Source of the DNA: Siphonodentalium dalli | Lineage: Eukaryota; Mollusca; Scaphopoda; Gadilida; Siphonodentaliidae | Reading direction: 5' to 3' | Assembly (NCBI GenBank): GCA_032622095.1 | Contig: CP136066.1 | Location: 93,639,319-93,703,318, forward strand | Length of the DNA stretch: 64,000 nt | Shown: positions 33,901 through 48,900 of the stretch, in pieces | Layout: every line of letters starts with the position of its first letter | Position numbering within the stretch: the first letter of the stretch is position 1 | The notes under the pieces: generated by a model | Databases searched by the model: none | Seen by the model: only the letters and a program-made list of their open reading frames with translations | What the model was told of the DNA's origin: nothing | Position numbers and translations under genes: made by a program

Positions 33901-36900
33901 TACTGATATATGGATTCCTGTGGTCCTATTTTTTTTTTATAAATTATTAGATGTAGATGAAACAGGTGTTACAATATTATGTATATACAGGCTGTTAACT
34001 CTTTATCTATGCTAGTGATGTGTAGATCTATTATGCTGATAATGTCAAGGAAAAAGTATCAGTGATGCCAACATATGAACCCTTCCCTAAATTGTGTAAC
34101 TACTTTTGAAGAAAATGAATTCACTTCAACTTTTAAAATATACCATTTGAAATTACTAGATGAATGGATCTCATAAATTGAGATTTGCATTGGTTCAAAT
34201 AGTGGGAGAATAGGGCAGATATAAGGGATTTAACTCTCACTCATCCACCCTCCCTGTATCTCTGCTGTTGAATTCAAGTTTGGTACTGGTATAATAATAT
34301 ATAGATTATGTGCAAAAGTAATTTTGTGGTCTGGTTGTGTTGTTTAAAAAGAGTTGGGGGTTGAAGATTTGTCAGTGGTGTGCAATTAGAAATTTCAAGG
34401 TGAAGGCCTCTGCTCAACGAAGATCCTCCAGCTATGTCCATGTTTAGAACTACTTTTTTATTTAGTCATTTTGACAAGTACTGACTGTTGTAGTCTTCAG
34501 AGCCCAGTCTTCTCAGTCTTTGCAGTCAGGTGAGCGAATCCACAGTCATTGACTGTCTTGATTATATTGAATTTTATATCTGTTTATTTCATATAGTTAC
34601 AATGTTTTAGAGGGACCTGAAAATTAATCTGTAAATTTTTCAATGACAAGATTACATTCTTTGGTGTGTGTGTAGGTCTAGCTCATATGTCATATTTGGA
34701 TTTCTTTAATGACAAGGTTTTTCTTCTCTGTGCTTTTTATATAGATTCTGGGGTAAAAATAATAATTATGAGTCAATGTTTCCAGTCAGTAGTCATTTAT
34801 ATTGATTGATTTTAATTGTATTGATCTGTACAGTAAATAAGAAATATCAGGTTTTGAGATGTTACTATTATTACAACCATTATCTCAAGAGACCCCATGA
34901 TAATAATTAACAGCTTTCATGAGTTTTGACATGGATTATTTGCAATTTGATTAGTTATTATCTATTATTTTTAATATGTTTTTTATGCTGAAGCATTTTG
35001 CACATGTCATATCATCAGGGTTCGCGCTGCCACTTGCCAAATTTGCCAATGGCAAAAAAATATTTCCATTTGACAAAAAAAACATTCATTTGGCAAATTT
35101 TTTGGCAAGTGGGTTTTTAAATTACATGTATGTGATGTTAACTATCTAGTCAAGACATTGTCGAAGGTGGATTATCTGTTACGTGTGTTGACATAAATAC
35201 AATGCAAAGGGAAACCCAATCAACAAATATATCCTATATCAACCAAGCGGTCGAAAGTGATACATTTATGTAATATTTAGTTTTCACAAAACAACTAGAA
35301 ACATGACGAAATAATATGTATTGCTATATATGTATGCTTTAATGACAGGTACATGTGTAGTGTGTCTAGCAATATTAAATGTTGGTATTTGTTGTTAATT
35401 TGATATATATTAATAATACCAGCTTGCTTTACCAGCTCATATAAGCTGAGTATGTGGTTAGTTTTTACATTATATAACAAAGATAACAAAAATGAGAATT
35501 TCCTTAAATTCCCATAATTTTATACCTTCAATTAAATTTGTCAAATCATTTTGAAATTTGGCGCAGAGAAATTTTGGGTCCTGCATCAGCCCTGCATATC
35601 ATGATAGAACCTTGACCTACCTTTATCCTGTCATCATTAAGTCTGTAACTAAATCAAATTTTGGTACCTGTCAAAATGAGAGGCACCAAATGGTTTGTGC
35701 CATTCATTAATAATTTTGTGCCAGTCATATAAATTTTCATAAAGTATATGCTATCTGTTGCGGAACACTTGATGTTAGTTGCATTAAACTTTGCAGAAAT
35801 ATATAGTTGATTTTTCTCAATGTTTGATACCACCTAACATACATGTAACTGAACTCTCTACCGGTATTGGGCATTTCGTCAAAAGTGACAAACTTTGTCT
35901 CATGCATAAAGCATACAATATTGTTTAGTTTCATTTTTGGATACACAAGCGACATGCATTTGTTATAAGCAAATATATGTGTTATCAAGGCATTGAAAAT
36001 AATAAGTAGGTTTAAAAACTTAGAGTTACAAGTAAAACATTTATTATCTTATGTATACATACATTAAATCTGCAAAAAATTGCAGAATTTTTATTGGTGC
36101 ATAATACATAAATGAGCACTGATCATAGTGACAGGTACAAAATCACTAAATTCACCCTCTGGGGACCTCACTCTCCAAATGTCCAGCACCATATTTTGAG
36201 GCCTGATACTGGACCCACAATATTGTGTTAAGCTGAAATTTACAAAATAGGTGTTATTCACAAATAGCATAGGCAATTATGGTATAACAAATGTTTTTAA
36301 TTTTTCAAGTAGTAAATATTTTAATGTTTTAGGCCCCCGCCTGATCCATCAGTACTGGTGAAAAGACCACCAGTTGTTACAATTATGGGGCACGTAGATC
36401 ATGGGAAGACAACTCTGTTAGATGCCATAAGACATTCCAGCGTTGTCAGTCAAGAGTTTGGTGGTATTACCCAGCACATAGGTGCTTTTGTTGGTAAGTA
36501 ACAGTAATATGACCATATGCTAGCTTAACCCTTTGATGACAGGAGCTGCACTGGCGCAACATTAAAGACCCTGTGCCAATGCATTCTCTTATATATGTGA
36601 GTCGACTATAGGTCGCTTCACATATATAAGAGAATGCATTGACCTAACAATTGTTTATCAATTTTTATAATTTTTTCATACATTCTTTAACAATTTATAT
36701 ATTTTTTATATTTTTTTCTTGCATTCTATAACAATTTTTATCATTTTTTCTTATATTCTTTACCAATTTTATCATTTTTATCATTTTTGTCTTACATTCT
36801 TTAACAATTTTATCATTTTTTTTATCATTTTTTCTTACATCCTTTATTTATTTTTATCATTTTTTCTTACATTCTTTGACAATTTTTCTCATTTTTTTTA

Positions 36901-39900
36901 TCATTACTACTTACATTCTTTAACAATTTGTTATCATTTTTTTCATTTTTTCTTACATTTTTTAACAATTATAAAAAATGTTATATAATTTGTTAGGCCA
37001 ATGTATTCTCTTATATATGTGAGGCGACCTATCGTCGACTCGCATATATAAGAGAATGCATTGGCACAGGGTTTTCGCAATAATTCAGGAAGCTCCCGTC
37101 AAGCTAGCTTAATTAACACTTTATTTACTAAATGGTTTCTCCCATTCAGTTATAAAGGGATACATGTGATTGGTCTATTATTTATTTGGAGGGGTTGTTC
37201 AGGATAAATTGGCAGACAACAGTCTTACAAAATGATAATACAAGTACTGAAGAATTTAATATTCATTGGATGGAAATGTTCAGATAATAAGTTATATAAC
37301 TTATTATCTGAACATTTCCTATGGGAATTACTTGTCAATGAGTCTTTAGTAAAGAAAGGATTAACGACCCAAAGCTGAACCACATGCATGTGCATATTAA
37401 GGATGTTAGTTTTTTATTGGGAATTCTTATCAACATCAGTTTATAGATACACATTCCCATCACTTTATCTATACTAATAAAACAAAATTTATTTGTTGGT
37501 ATGTTTGTTTGTTTGTCCACTTATAGGCGTCCAAATTTGTAAATAGGGGCAATTTAACCAGGAGAGTGTTATTAGAATTAGATAGGTCCCATTCACCTCA
37601 GGTGTCTTAAAGGGGCACTAATAATTATTTTATATATATTTCGGCTAGAGGCAACCATACAGTTGAACCGGACCCTTGGAGCTAAAAATTTGTACATATG
37701 GGTAATTTCACCTGGGGATCTTATTAGATAGGTCCTGTTGACCTAAGGTATCTTAAAAGGGCACTAATAATTAAATTAACTTAATAATTCATTGTATACC
37801 CAAAATGGTTGCAAACACAGGGATAAATTGACCCGTATAGTGTCATGAGATAGATGTCGTTGAAGGGATTCACTTTATCATGCTTTAACACTGTGCTGGT
37901 GCTGCATTAAATATATTGTGCCAGTGCATTCTCTTATATATGCGAGTCTCCCATAGGGAGCCTCGCATATATAAGAGAATTCACTGGCTTACCAGGTCAT
38001 GGTAATTATTGTTAGGCCAATGTATTCTCTTATATATGCGAGGTTCCCTATGGGAGACTCACATATATAAGAGAATGTATTGGAACATGATTTTCGCAAA
38101 ATTTCGGGAAGCTCCTGTTATGAAAGGGATAACCCTTTCTATAGTGAATGGATTATCCCATTCAGTTATAAAATTATTAATTGGGATGGTCTATTATTCA
38201 TTTAGAGAGATGTTCAGATAATAAAACAGATCACAGATGTTTGTTGAACTTATGATCTGAACATTTCCAGAGTGAAATATTCATCAGCGAGTATTTACTA
38301 TAGAAATGGTTAAGAGTTGTAAAACTAGGTTGATATAATTTTGACATAGTCAATATAGTTTTCAAATCAAACTTATCTTACCTCATAAAACTGATGCAAT
38401 GACTCGAAGCTCGCTTATTCTGTGAAACCATTTTTATCACCAGATAAAGGAGAACGTGCTGATTCTTACAAGTGGTTGCACATCAACTGGTTTGATTTGG
38501 CCTCCTAATTACGACAATAGGGATGTACAATTATTCTGTGCAACAAATCTGCCTCCCTCAATAATTATTCAAGGTGACCTCTAAATGGGAGTGACCAATT
38601 TGTTCCCGTAGTTGATAAAAAACATGGCCTCCAGTGGCCATCTTGGATTTTACATTTGAATCCATTGGCTTTTTCTAGATCTGCAGCCCATATTTATTGG
38701 AGAAATGTTTTGAAAATTTACAGACCTGTTTAGGATCACTTCTAGATGGGCGCTATCATATATTAACGATAGCCAGCAGCTGTCTTGGATTTTACTCTTT
38801 GCATGACTGAATACTTCAGCATGTCCTACTATCAACAATATTGTCAAATCGATCCCAAATTTTATAAGGGCCCACAGATTGACTTCTCATATTGATTAAA
38901 ATTTTCTGCATTCCTTGTCGTTCAATTGACTGTAATGTATGAAATTATCCCCTATCCAAGTTGAGCTACAGTGTCATTGACAATTTCATTTGGTCTACTT
39001 ATTAGCTGACTGTCATACGAATCAATGGCAATCAATTAATTATTCATCAACATGTATTCAGTTATCAAAGGAACAAATCCAATTCTGACTGATGTTTGAA
39101 ATTGTGCATTGATATCTATATGTGTGCACCGACTGTCTAACATGATATTCTTTGATTATTATTTTCAGTAACTCTTCCATCTGGTGATAAAATCACCTTC
39201 CTTGACACTCCTGGTCACGCAGCATTCTCAGCCATGCGGGCTCGGGGAGCACGGGTCACGGATGTAATCGTCCTAGTTGTTGCAGCAGATGATAGTGTTA
39301 TGCAACAGACAATAGAATCCATAGAACACGCAAAACGAGAAAATGGTAAGAATCTCAGTTTTGTATTTTAATTGTGCTTGTGCAAAATTTACTTTAGACT
39401 TTTCATGAGGATTTTTGCAGTCAATAAAAATATTTAATCTATGTTCTAGGATTTATGTGTAATCATCATATTTATGATTGTGCCACACATTTACTTCACA
39501 TTCTTGTTGTGCAAAATTCAAGTATAACCATACAAAAAACAGCCACACTTTTGTCCATGTATGTAGCCATTTTGTTTATTCCTGTGGTTGGCCCAAACGT
39601 GCTGCACTGCATTTGAAAGGGTAATCATTTTCAACTGGGATTATTAGATTGGCAATGGATCAGCAGTTTTTATGTCTTGTCAGGTCAATGTTGCTGTTCG
39701 GATCAAATTTTATGCTTGAATTATATCTGAAATAGATGAACTCTTTATACGCCCATTTGAAAGAATGGTACATATTATGTAATCAGTCTGATAGTCTGTC
39801 CATCTGTCTGTCCTTCAACATTTTGATTTCTGGATGATAACTTGAGTTTGGATTATTTGACCCCAACTAAAATTGGTATGTGGCTCAGTCATACCAAAAT

Positions 39901-42900
39901 ACAGATCAAGTTCGGCCCGATGATTTTTTCTGCAGTTATGGGCCAATTTCAAGTTGAAAGATTTATTTTACGTCAATATTTTGGTTTCTGGATGATAACT
40001 TGAGTTTGGATTATTGGATCACAACTAAACTATATATGTGGCTTCGGTCATACCAGAATACATTTCATGGTTCAATTTTTGTTTGGATCGATGATTTTTT
40101 CCGGAGCTGTTGGTCTTTTCGACTTAGTAATAGTCCATATTCTTGCTGTGCATATGATATTTTGAGTTATTCTATTGGAATTTTGTATGTTAGTTTATTA
40201 CCTCACAATACAGGTTAAATTCGAATTGGGGTTTGATAACTGATAGCCAATTTTCTTTAATAGTAATTGAAAGGTGACAACTGTTTACTTTATTAAGCCA
40301 TGCCTAGGTGCTCTTGTTATACCAGAATTTGTGCAACAGGAGTGTGAGAAAATCACATATCGTGTAGGTTTAAAAGTTTTCGGAGACCGCATTGAATAAA
40401 AATGCTCAGGTGCCTATCTCACGGTAACCATATAAGGCAATAATTGTGTTGGTGACCTTGCCGATACAAAATATGGAGCATGTTTTGCTTGTGTATATAT
40501 CACATATAAGGCCAAAAAAAAAGGGTTTTGGTTGAATAAAAAGCGCCATGTTTTTGAGGTTATAGCTGGTTGTTTACTGGCTCATTTTCTGTCCCCAATT
40601 GGGTTAAAAAAAAATTAGAACATAATGATATTCTTTAGTTTTCATAGTATAGTCTAGGTAATACATCACATTTGGTTATTTAACATTATCAAAGTTGTTA
40701 AATTGTTAAATTAGAATTTGTTGTTGTTGTAAATTGAGGTTTGGAACCCTGAATGCATTTGTAATTCCCAGTTATATATTTCATGTAGTTCCAGTGGTGG
40801 TGGCTATTAACAAAGTAGACAAGCATGGCTGTGATATCGTAAGTATTTGGAGAATTTATCTTGCTTCTTTCTCATAAATCATTGTCTGTGCTCAGCAACC
40901 ACAAGACAATAGTGTTTCTGACTGAACTGGGATGATTTATTTTGATTAATAATTTTCAGTACTTGTTTAAAAATATTCAGCTAGAAATATACATACTTAA
41001 TATGCATCAGAAAGACTCAATGTTACCACCTTTCACCAGAGTGTTAACCCTTCTATGAATAGAGTTTCATGAAAAACCTGTGCCAATGCATATATATGCG
41101 AGTCTCCCACAGGGAGCCTCAATTATATACATTGTGCTAAAGATATTTAACTTGACCTTGTAAGCCAGTGCATTCTGTTATATATGCAAGGGTCCCTATG
41201 GGATATTTAATGCTGATTCAGCGCAGCTCCCGTCATGATAGAGTAAACAGTGTTTACTAATAACATTGCAGACGTAACAACGGAGCTTATTGCCCTAAAA
41301 GGTATGCCGCATCTGGCATCTGGATCACACTTCAATTTTTATTTTATAAATAACAATTGATAAAATTGTATTGTCAGACTATTTGACAAAATGTTTCAGG
41401 AACAAATGACATGCATTAGACATGAAATTGTTTGGGTCATGTTACAGGCAATAATAGTAATAACATGAGTTTTGCAGGCATTACAGTTCTATGAGCGGCC
41501 CTTGGAAATGAATAACATCCCACCATACTATTAGCAACCCTCGACTTTGTCTTGGGCCTCTAATAGAATGTTGGGCTGTTAATGATTTCTTCAGGCTGTT
41601 AATAAATCATAAATACCCTGCAAAATCATGTTATTGTTATATTAAAGTGAAGAAAATTAGCCTTAAAACAGGACCAGTTTTCTCTGTAGTATGTAACATC
41701 TATAAAGAGCAGTTTCTTTTATTTTTTGCTTTATATATGCATGGTTAAAATGAAGAGAATTCATCTCACTTCTATGCAGAATGCCTGTCATTTGCAGAAT
41801 GAGGTCACCAGAGGGTGAATTTAGTGATGCTACCCCGCATAGTGGACTAGCTTCACCAAATTCACCCTCTGCGGACCTCATTCTGCATGGCCTCATCTGC
41901 TATGGGAGACATATACTCAAATTGAAGTTCCCAAATGATGAATATTGTGATGTACATCCATTGGGAACTAAAAAAAATAGAATCTATGTGAAGAAGTTTC
42001 TATAGAAATTTGATAATAAAGAAATTTTCCAGAGAAGATGAAGCCTAAGCAGAATGAGAAGATGAATTTAGTGATGCAAGCCCGCTATACGGGATAGCGT
42101 CACTAAATTTACCCTCTGGGGACCTCATTCTGCAAATGACAGGCACACTAAACTCAGGCTTGATAGGTCATAGCAGAATTATTTCAGTCATTTCAGTGAG
42201 GGATCTCAAGCAAGGTGCTAAAAAAAATTTTTCGTCAATTGTGCCTGTCATTTTAAAATGGTGGCAGTCAAATATTCTGTGCACAAAAAATTTCCCATTG
42301 AGGGAGTTATTCTCAGCCGCTATATGGCCACAGTAAAAGAAAATATAATCGTGGTCTGGTTTTCCGCACCATCCAATGCAGATGTTGTACAAGATGAAAG
42401 AAAATTACAACAAAACTGGAGAAAATAAAAGAATATAAATTCAATAAAATTCAAGGTCAAGAAGTTGGCCCTAATTTATTCTGACAAGAAACCCCAAATC
42501 AGATTTAATTCTCAACCATGAACAACTTTGTTTAATTTTCTTAGGACTATGTTATAGACAAACAATTCAAGTTCCACATTGAATGCATTTTTAATTTCCA
42601 TGATATGTGTTAATGAAACTACATGGCCCCAATTTAAATTGTTCAAGATGCACAACAATATTAAAATTCAAACGTTATTCATGATAAGGACAACTTACAG
42701 TCGATAACATAGATTGTATTTGTTTATATGTACATTGCAAAGCAAAACTTCAGGAAGCATGTTATTGCAAAAATGGGAATACGAAATGAAACAAATTTGT
42801 TTAATTGTCAAGTTCATGCACTTTGTTATGTAAACAAAAGTCAAAAACGTTACAGAACCTGGCTTTTGTTTACATAACACAGCATATGAACTTGACAATA

Positions 42901-45900
42901 ACATACTATTTTACGCGATATTTATGATTGGTATAGGAACAAAATATGTATATATTTTAATATTATTTCTGTTTATTGCAGTTTTAATGGGTGTGACTAA
43001 TTTAACAGCATACCCACCGTGAAGGTCGTACGTGCCTTTAAGTGGCTTCACAGTCACCATGATTTACATTCAGCATTTTTACTGTAACTTCTTTCTCGCG
43101 ACTTTTAACTCTTATCTATTACTTTCAATCTGTTCAGAAAATGAAAACGTTCCTGTCTTGTATACAAAATATTTAGTTTTTGAGCTGGTCAATGACCGTG
43201 TCCGCAATTATTTTGCACTTTTATCTCATGTCTGATTACAAGTATTTCATGTATTCAACAATAAAATTGAACTCCAGAAATATGACAAAGGCTTGAAAAT
43301 GCCAGGTCTAATTTGATGCTTGAAAATTATACAGTAATGCCCTAAATAATCGACTCCTTAACCACAGCAGAATTATGGGTAATTTTTCAGGATTTAGTCG
43401 GAAATATGGCTTGTTGCCATTCATCGGAAAGCTCTCACTCTGCTGTAGTTAAGGAGTCAATTATTTAGGCCGTTACTGTGTGTCACTTTAATTTTGTATT
43501 GCTTCAGGAAAGAGTTAAGAGGGAGCTCATGATGCATGGAATTATAGTAGAGGATCTCAGTGGGGATGTCCAGGCAATCCCAGTGTCAGCGCTCAAGGTA
43601 CGGAGATTATTTTTGCTCAGCTGGTGGCAGTTTGTTATTTTTTCATGAACAAACACACTTCATCACACTACCAGTTGCTGAGGCCATGTAAAGTCATTTT
43701 CCCTTTTCTCAGCAAGCCTGGATATTGCAGATATTGCAGAATGAGGACCCCAGAGGATGAATTTAGTGATGCTACTCTGCACAGTGAGCTAGCGTCACCA
43801 AATTTGCCATCTCGGGACCTCATTCTGCTTAGGCCTCTTCTATAAAGTGTCTATAGTATCAATTTAACATTGTTTTTAGATACATTTTTCCTTCTGTTCA
43901 GTTTCTATATCCCGTAATTTTCAGAAGATAAAATGCATAATCGAGGTGACTAATGGGTGAACATCACCAACTTAAACTGGAGAACTTCAATCTGATCGTG
44001 GTCTCCCATACCAATTGAGGCCTAAGCAGAATAATATTTCCAGAAGGTGAATTTGGTGACACTAGCATAACTAAATTCACTTTCTGGGGGGGGGGGGGGT
44101 TATTCTGTAAGTGTCGACACTATATCCAGGTTTGTTTCTCAGGCTAAAATATTTTGAAAAGCATGTGTGGACACCGTTTTTAAATATTTTTTTTATTTTT
44201 GGGGCACACGCCAATGGAGCATTCCATTTCTGCATCGGCTAGCTCTGTGTTTAATTTCAGTTGCCCGTGATCATTATTTCATGAATTAGGGAGCAGTCTC
44301 TAGGCTGGTCCCTGTCCCAAACAGATGTCCATAACAATTTACTCGATAGATTCCATTTGATTTCTTTTATCAAAAACCACCCAATAAAGTATCATATAGT
44401 CACATCCTTTAACATTTGCAGGGTGACAACCTGTTAGCCCTACAAGAAGCCATAGTCATCCAGTCTGAATTAATGGACTTGACTGGTGATCCTGTTGGGA
44501 AGGTAGAAGGAAGCGTTATAGAATCCAGAAAGGACGTCGGAAGAGGGTAGGTAAGCAGTTATAATTGGAACATGCAGTAATGCCCTAAATAATCGACTCC
44601 TTAACCACAGCAGAATTATGGGTAATTTTTCAGGATTTAGTCGGAAATATGACTTGTCGCCATTCATCGGAATGCTCTCAGTGAGAGCTTTCCGATGAAT
44701 GGCAACAAGGGCATTACTGTACTAAAGACAATTAAAACCCACTGTTTACTTGGATGCTTGCGATGATATATCACATCTAATAATTGTATATTTTATTTAA
44801 CTGAATATGATATTTTTGATCCAGTTTTTTCAACAACTCAAACTATAGTTTGATGAGGTCAGCAGCCATCTGCAGATTGATGATAACTTGAACAATATCA
44901 ACTGATTTGTTGATATTCATTATATATGAGACTTGCTCAACAATGTCTTGATCGAGTTCGAAAACTGACCAGGACCGCCTACTTTGTGTGTAGTTGCGGT
45001 CCTCAATTAGTTGTGCGATAACTTGAACAAATATCAACTGATTTTTATTATATTCGTTATATGAGACTTGCCAACATTGTCTTGATTGAGTTTGTAAACT
45101 GGCCAGATCCGCCTTTTTTGGATGAAGATACGGCTCTTAATTTGTTAATTTTGATTGCTATAGCGCGATAACTTGAACAAATATCAACTGATTTTGTTGA
45201 TATTCGGTATATGAGTCTTGCTCAACAATGTCTTGATGGAGTTTGAAAACCACTCACATCCACCTATTTTGGGCAGAGTTATGGCCCTTCATGAAATTTA
45301 ATTACAATAGCGTAATAAGTTGAACAAATAACAACTGATTTTGTTGCTATTCGGTATATGAGATTTGCTCGACAATTATTGATTGAGTTCAAAAACCAGC
45401 CAGGTCAGCATATTTTGGGCATAGTTATGGCCATACTTACGGTATGTCAGACTTCCTCAACAGTGTTTTGTATGATAGCCTGTTTCAATTAATGCATTTT
45501 CAATTCAAGCCAATATTTGGCATAGCTACTGCAACTCGACCCCAGTTGGAATAATTTTATACTCCACTGTTTTTATGAAACAATTTACATACTATGCGAA
45601 TGACATCGAAAACACTAAGATCGTGCCTACAAGAATCCAGAGATAACACATGAACATCTGATACATTGTCCACGGGAAACATTAGTTATATCATAATTTT
45701 GATCGAGGTTCTTGTGTGCTTCTGGGCTTCTTGTGGACACGATTCAAGTTTCTTGTAGACACTGGTGCTGTTTTTGCTCAGTGTGATTTAACTCTTTCTA
45801 TAATAAATGGATTCTCCCACCTAATTATAAATATATACATTGGAATGGTCTATTATTCAATTGGAGGGGTGTTCAGGAAAAAATAAGCAGACGACAGATA

Positions 45901-48900
45901 TTAAACATTTGTTGAACTTATTATCTGAACATTTCCTAAGGGATAACTATTCATCAATGAGTATTTAATATAGAAAGGGTTAAGCAAATTATATCAACAG
46001 TTTTGAATGTGGCTTCCTGTTTTTAATTCAAAACGTGATAATGTTTAACTTTTCTTTGTGGCGTTTTAACCCTTTCTATAACAAATACTCATTGATGAGT
46101 AGTTATCCCGTATGATATGTTCAGATAATAAGTTCAACAAACGACCAATGGACATATTGTCATTTTTCCCACAATAAGTAGGACTCCTTCTGTACTTGAC
46201 AGTCTTGTATAACAGTATTACCGGTATCTGTCGTCTGCTTATTTTTCCTGAAAACCCATCCAAATGAATAATAGGTCATCCCAATGTATACTTTTATAAC
46301 TGAGGGGGAGAATCTATTTAATATAAAAAGGGTTAAACTTATATACAGGGAGTTATACAAGTAATAATTTGTTGCTATTAGCACTCCTGGAATTTTAATA
46401 TTATAAAGTTTTTGTTGAAAAAAAATGTATTGGAGAATGTCAGGATGTCAGGCATAGATTAGTATTTATTTAACAGTCCTTTTTCTGTTTGAACAGAAAA
46501 CTTGCCACAGTTATCATTCAGAGAGGAACTCTGAAGAAAGGAGATGTTTTGGTGGCTGGAAATTCCTGGGCAAAGGTCAGGTCACGAAAACTATATATTT
46601 AATAGGACATATTTCATTGTTTTGATGATGTTTAATATATAATTAGAAAAATAACATATGTGATCATTCTATACTTGTTATAGTAAATTACCATAATTTC
46701 AGCATCCAAATTTGCAACCTGCTCAATATTCTGAACAGTTTAGCAGACCTCGAAATTAGGAAAAATGTCCCACTGCAAAATTAATGCTGTGGTATGTTAG
46801 ATTCCACATGTTTCCATGCGTTTCCCATGGCATAGCTTTATTGTCATGGCAAGTTTTCGAGGACTGGTTTAGGAATTCTATTTTTTATTACTTGGTTTAA
46901 ACAATTTTTTGGCTTAATGTTAGGGGAGGGAGTGTGAGAATCCATTTAATAAATAAGAGTTGAATTAAATATATGATTTGGTAGCTGTGTCCACTGTTTT
47001 AACATCCACAAATATGTATTTAGTTTCAATTTATCCATCAGAAAATTTGGCAGTTGTCTTCCTTATGTATTTACATACTAGATATGTAGTGTACCATAAA
47101 GATCATTGAGAGGCTTTATTGCTTAATCGATGTTAATTTTCTGCAAAATGAAACTTTTGTTTTCACAGTTTATATTTTCCGTATATGTCTGGATTAATAT
47201 TCCCATTGGCGTAAATAAAAAAAAGAATAAAAGAAAATAATTTTTTTGACAAACAGCTTTTTTTTGGGAGGGGAAATCTTTAAAACAGGTAATACAAAAT
47301 AAAATGCCTTATCCTTGGTAAACCAACCTCTATAAATTAAGGTTTAATATAAACAAAACTATCTCAGATCCAAAAATCTGGAATATGTTGTATGGAAGGC
47401 AGTGTTGTTCTGACGTTAATGGCCTCCAATTCTGTGTTGTTGTTTTCACTGTACCTCTGTCACTTTTAACAGATTTGGCTGAAACTTGGTACTCGCGGAT
47501 GACTTGATCCCATTGTTTATTTTTATACGCCCTTTTGAAAAAAGGTTGTATTATGTAATCAGTCTGTCCGTCTGTCTGTCGTTCCGTCGTACCGTCTGTC
47601 CGTCCATTAACATTTTTGGTTTCCGATCGATAACTCCAGTTTGGATTATTTTATCTGAACCAAAGTTGGTATGTGTATTTCCCAGCTAAAGATACAGGCC
47701 AAGTTCGAATATGGGTTCCGTCCAATTATTTTTACATGAGTTACGGCCCTTTTTCGACTTAGAATTTGACCGTCTGTTAATATATTTGGTTTCCGACCGA
47801 TAACTCCAGTTTGGATTATTTGATCTGAACCAAAGTTGGTATGTGTATTTCCCAGCTAACGATACAGGCCAAGTTCGAATATGGGTTCCGTCCAGTTATT
47901 TTAATGTGAGTTACAGCCCTTTTTCGACTTAGTATTTGACCAATTTCATAACATTTCAGTTTCCGACCGATAACTCCAGTTTTGATTATTTGATCTGAAC
48001 CAAAGCTGGTATGTGTATTTCCCGGCTAACACTACAGGCCAAGTTCGAACATAGGTTCTGTCTAATTATTTTCACATGAGTTACAGCCATTTTTCGACTT
48101 AGAATTTGACCGCATTTTGGCATTGAAATTAGGGGTATATCAGATATTCTTCAAATGTAAGCCAAAAGTATTATTTTTTTTTGCGGTAGTACAATTCGAA
48201 ATAGCTAAAGGGCGTATTTTGCCACGCCCTAGCGATGCTCTTGTTATTTCATAGGTCAGAGGTATGTTCAATGATGACGGCAAGCCAATCCAGACAGCCA
48301 TGCTCAGCAAACCTGTTCAAATAATTGGTTGGCGAGAACTTCCGTCAGCTGGTGATGATGTTCTGCAAGTCAACACTGAGGTATATCTTGTTCACAGGGT
48401 CTAAGCTGCTCAAAAAGTTACTTTTGCCAATTTTTCCTCCTTTTCATAATTTGTTTGGCAGTGGGGGAGAGAGATACATGTATCATCAAACAAGGTTGTA
48501 CTCAATTGAAACAGATGAAATGTAGTCATTTGTCTATAATGGTGTACAATCACATTTATAAATGCTTTAACACGATCAAATAAAGATTAAACCATTAAGG
48601 TTATATTGCAGTTACAATTAACTTTGCTATATGGAGCACCAAAAAATTTGAATGTCATTAAAATTTCTATTATCCATACCATAGACTTGCTACATGCACA
48701 TTCACTCTATTATATCAGGATTTTTTTTTTTTAAGTCCTGTCTTGAATGATTGAAATTACTTTAGGCCATGCAAAATAAAATTTCCCGTTTACCAGGCCC
48801 ACATGCATGGTCCCGAAAACCCCGCACATGAAACCTTTGTATTCGCATTCAATATGTCAGGAAAAGTTTTAATTGGTACAAAATATGTGCCGTAGAATTT

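Noticed and set aside
36719-36988. Phe/Tyr-rich 89-codon frame
   Set aside because: Translation of the TTTATCATTTTT minisatellite.
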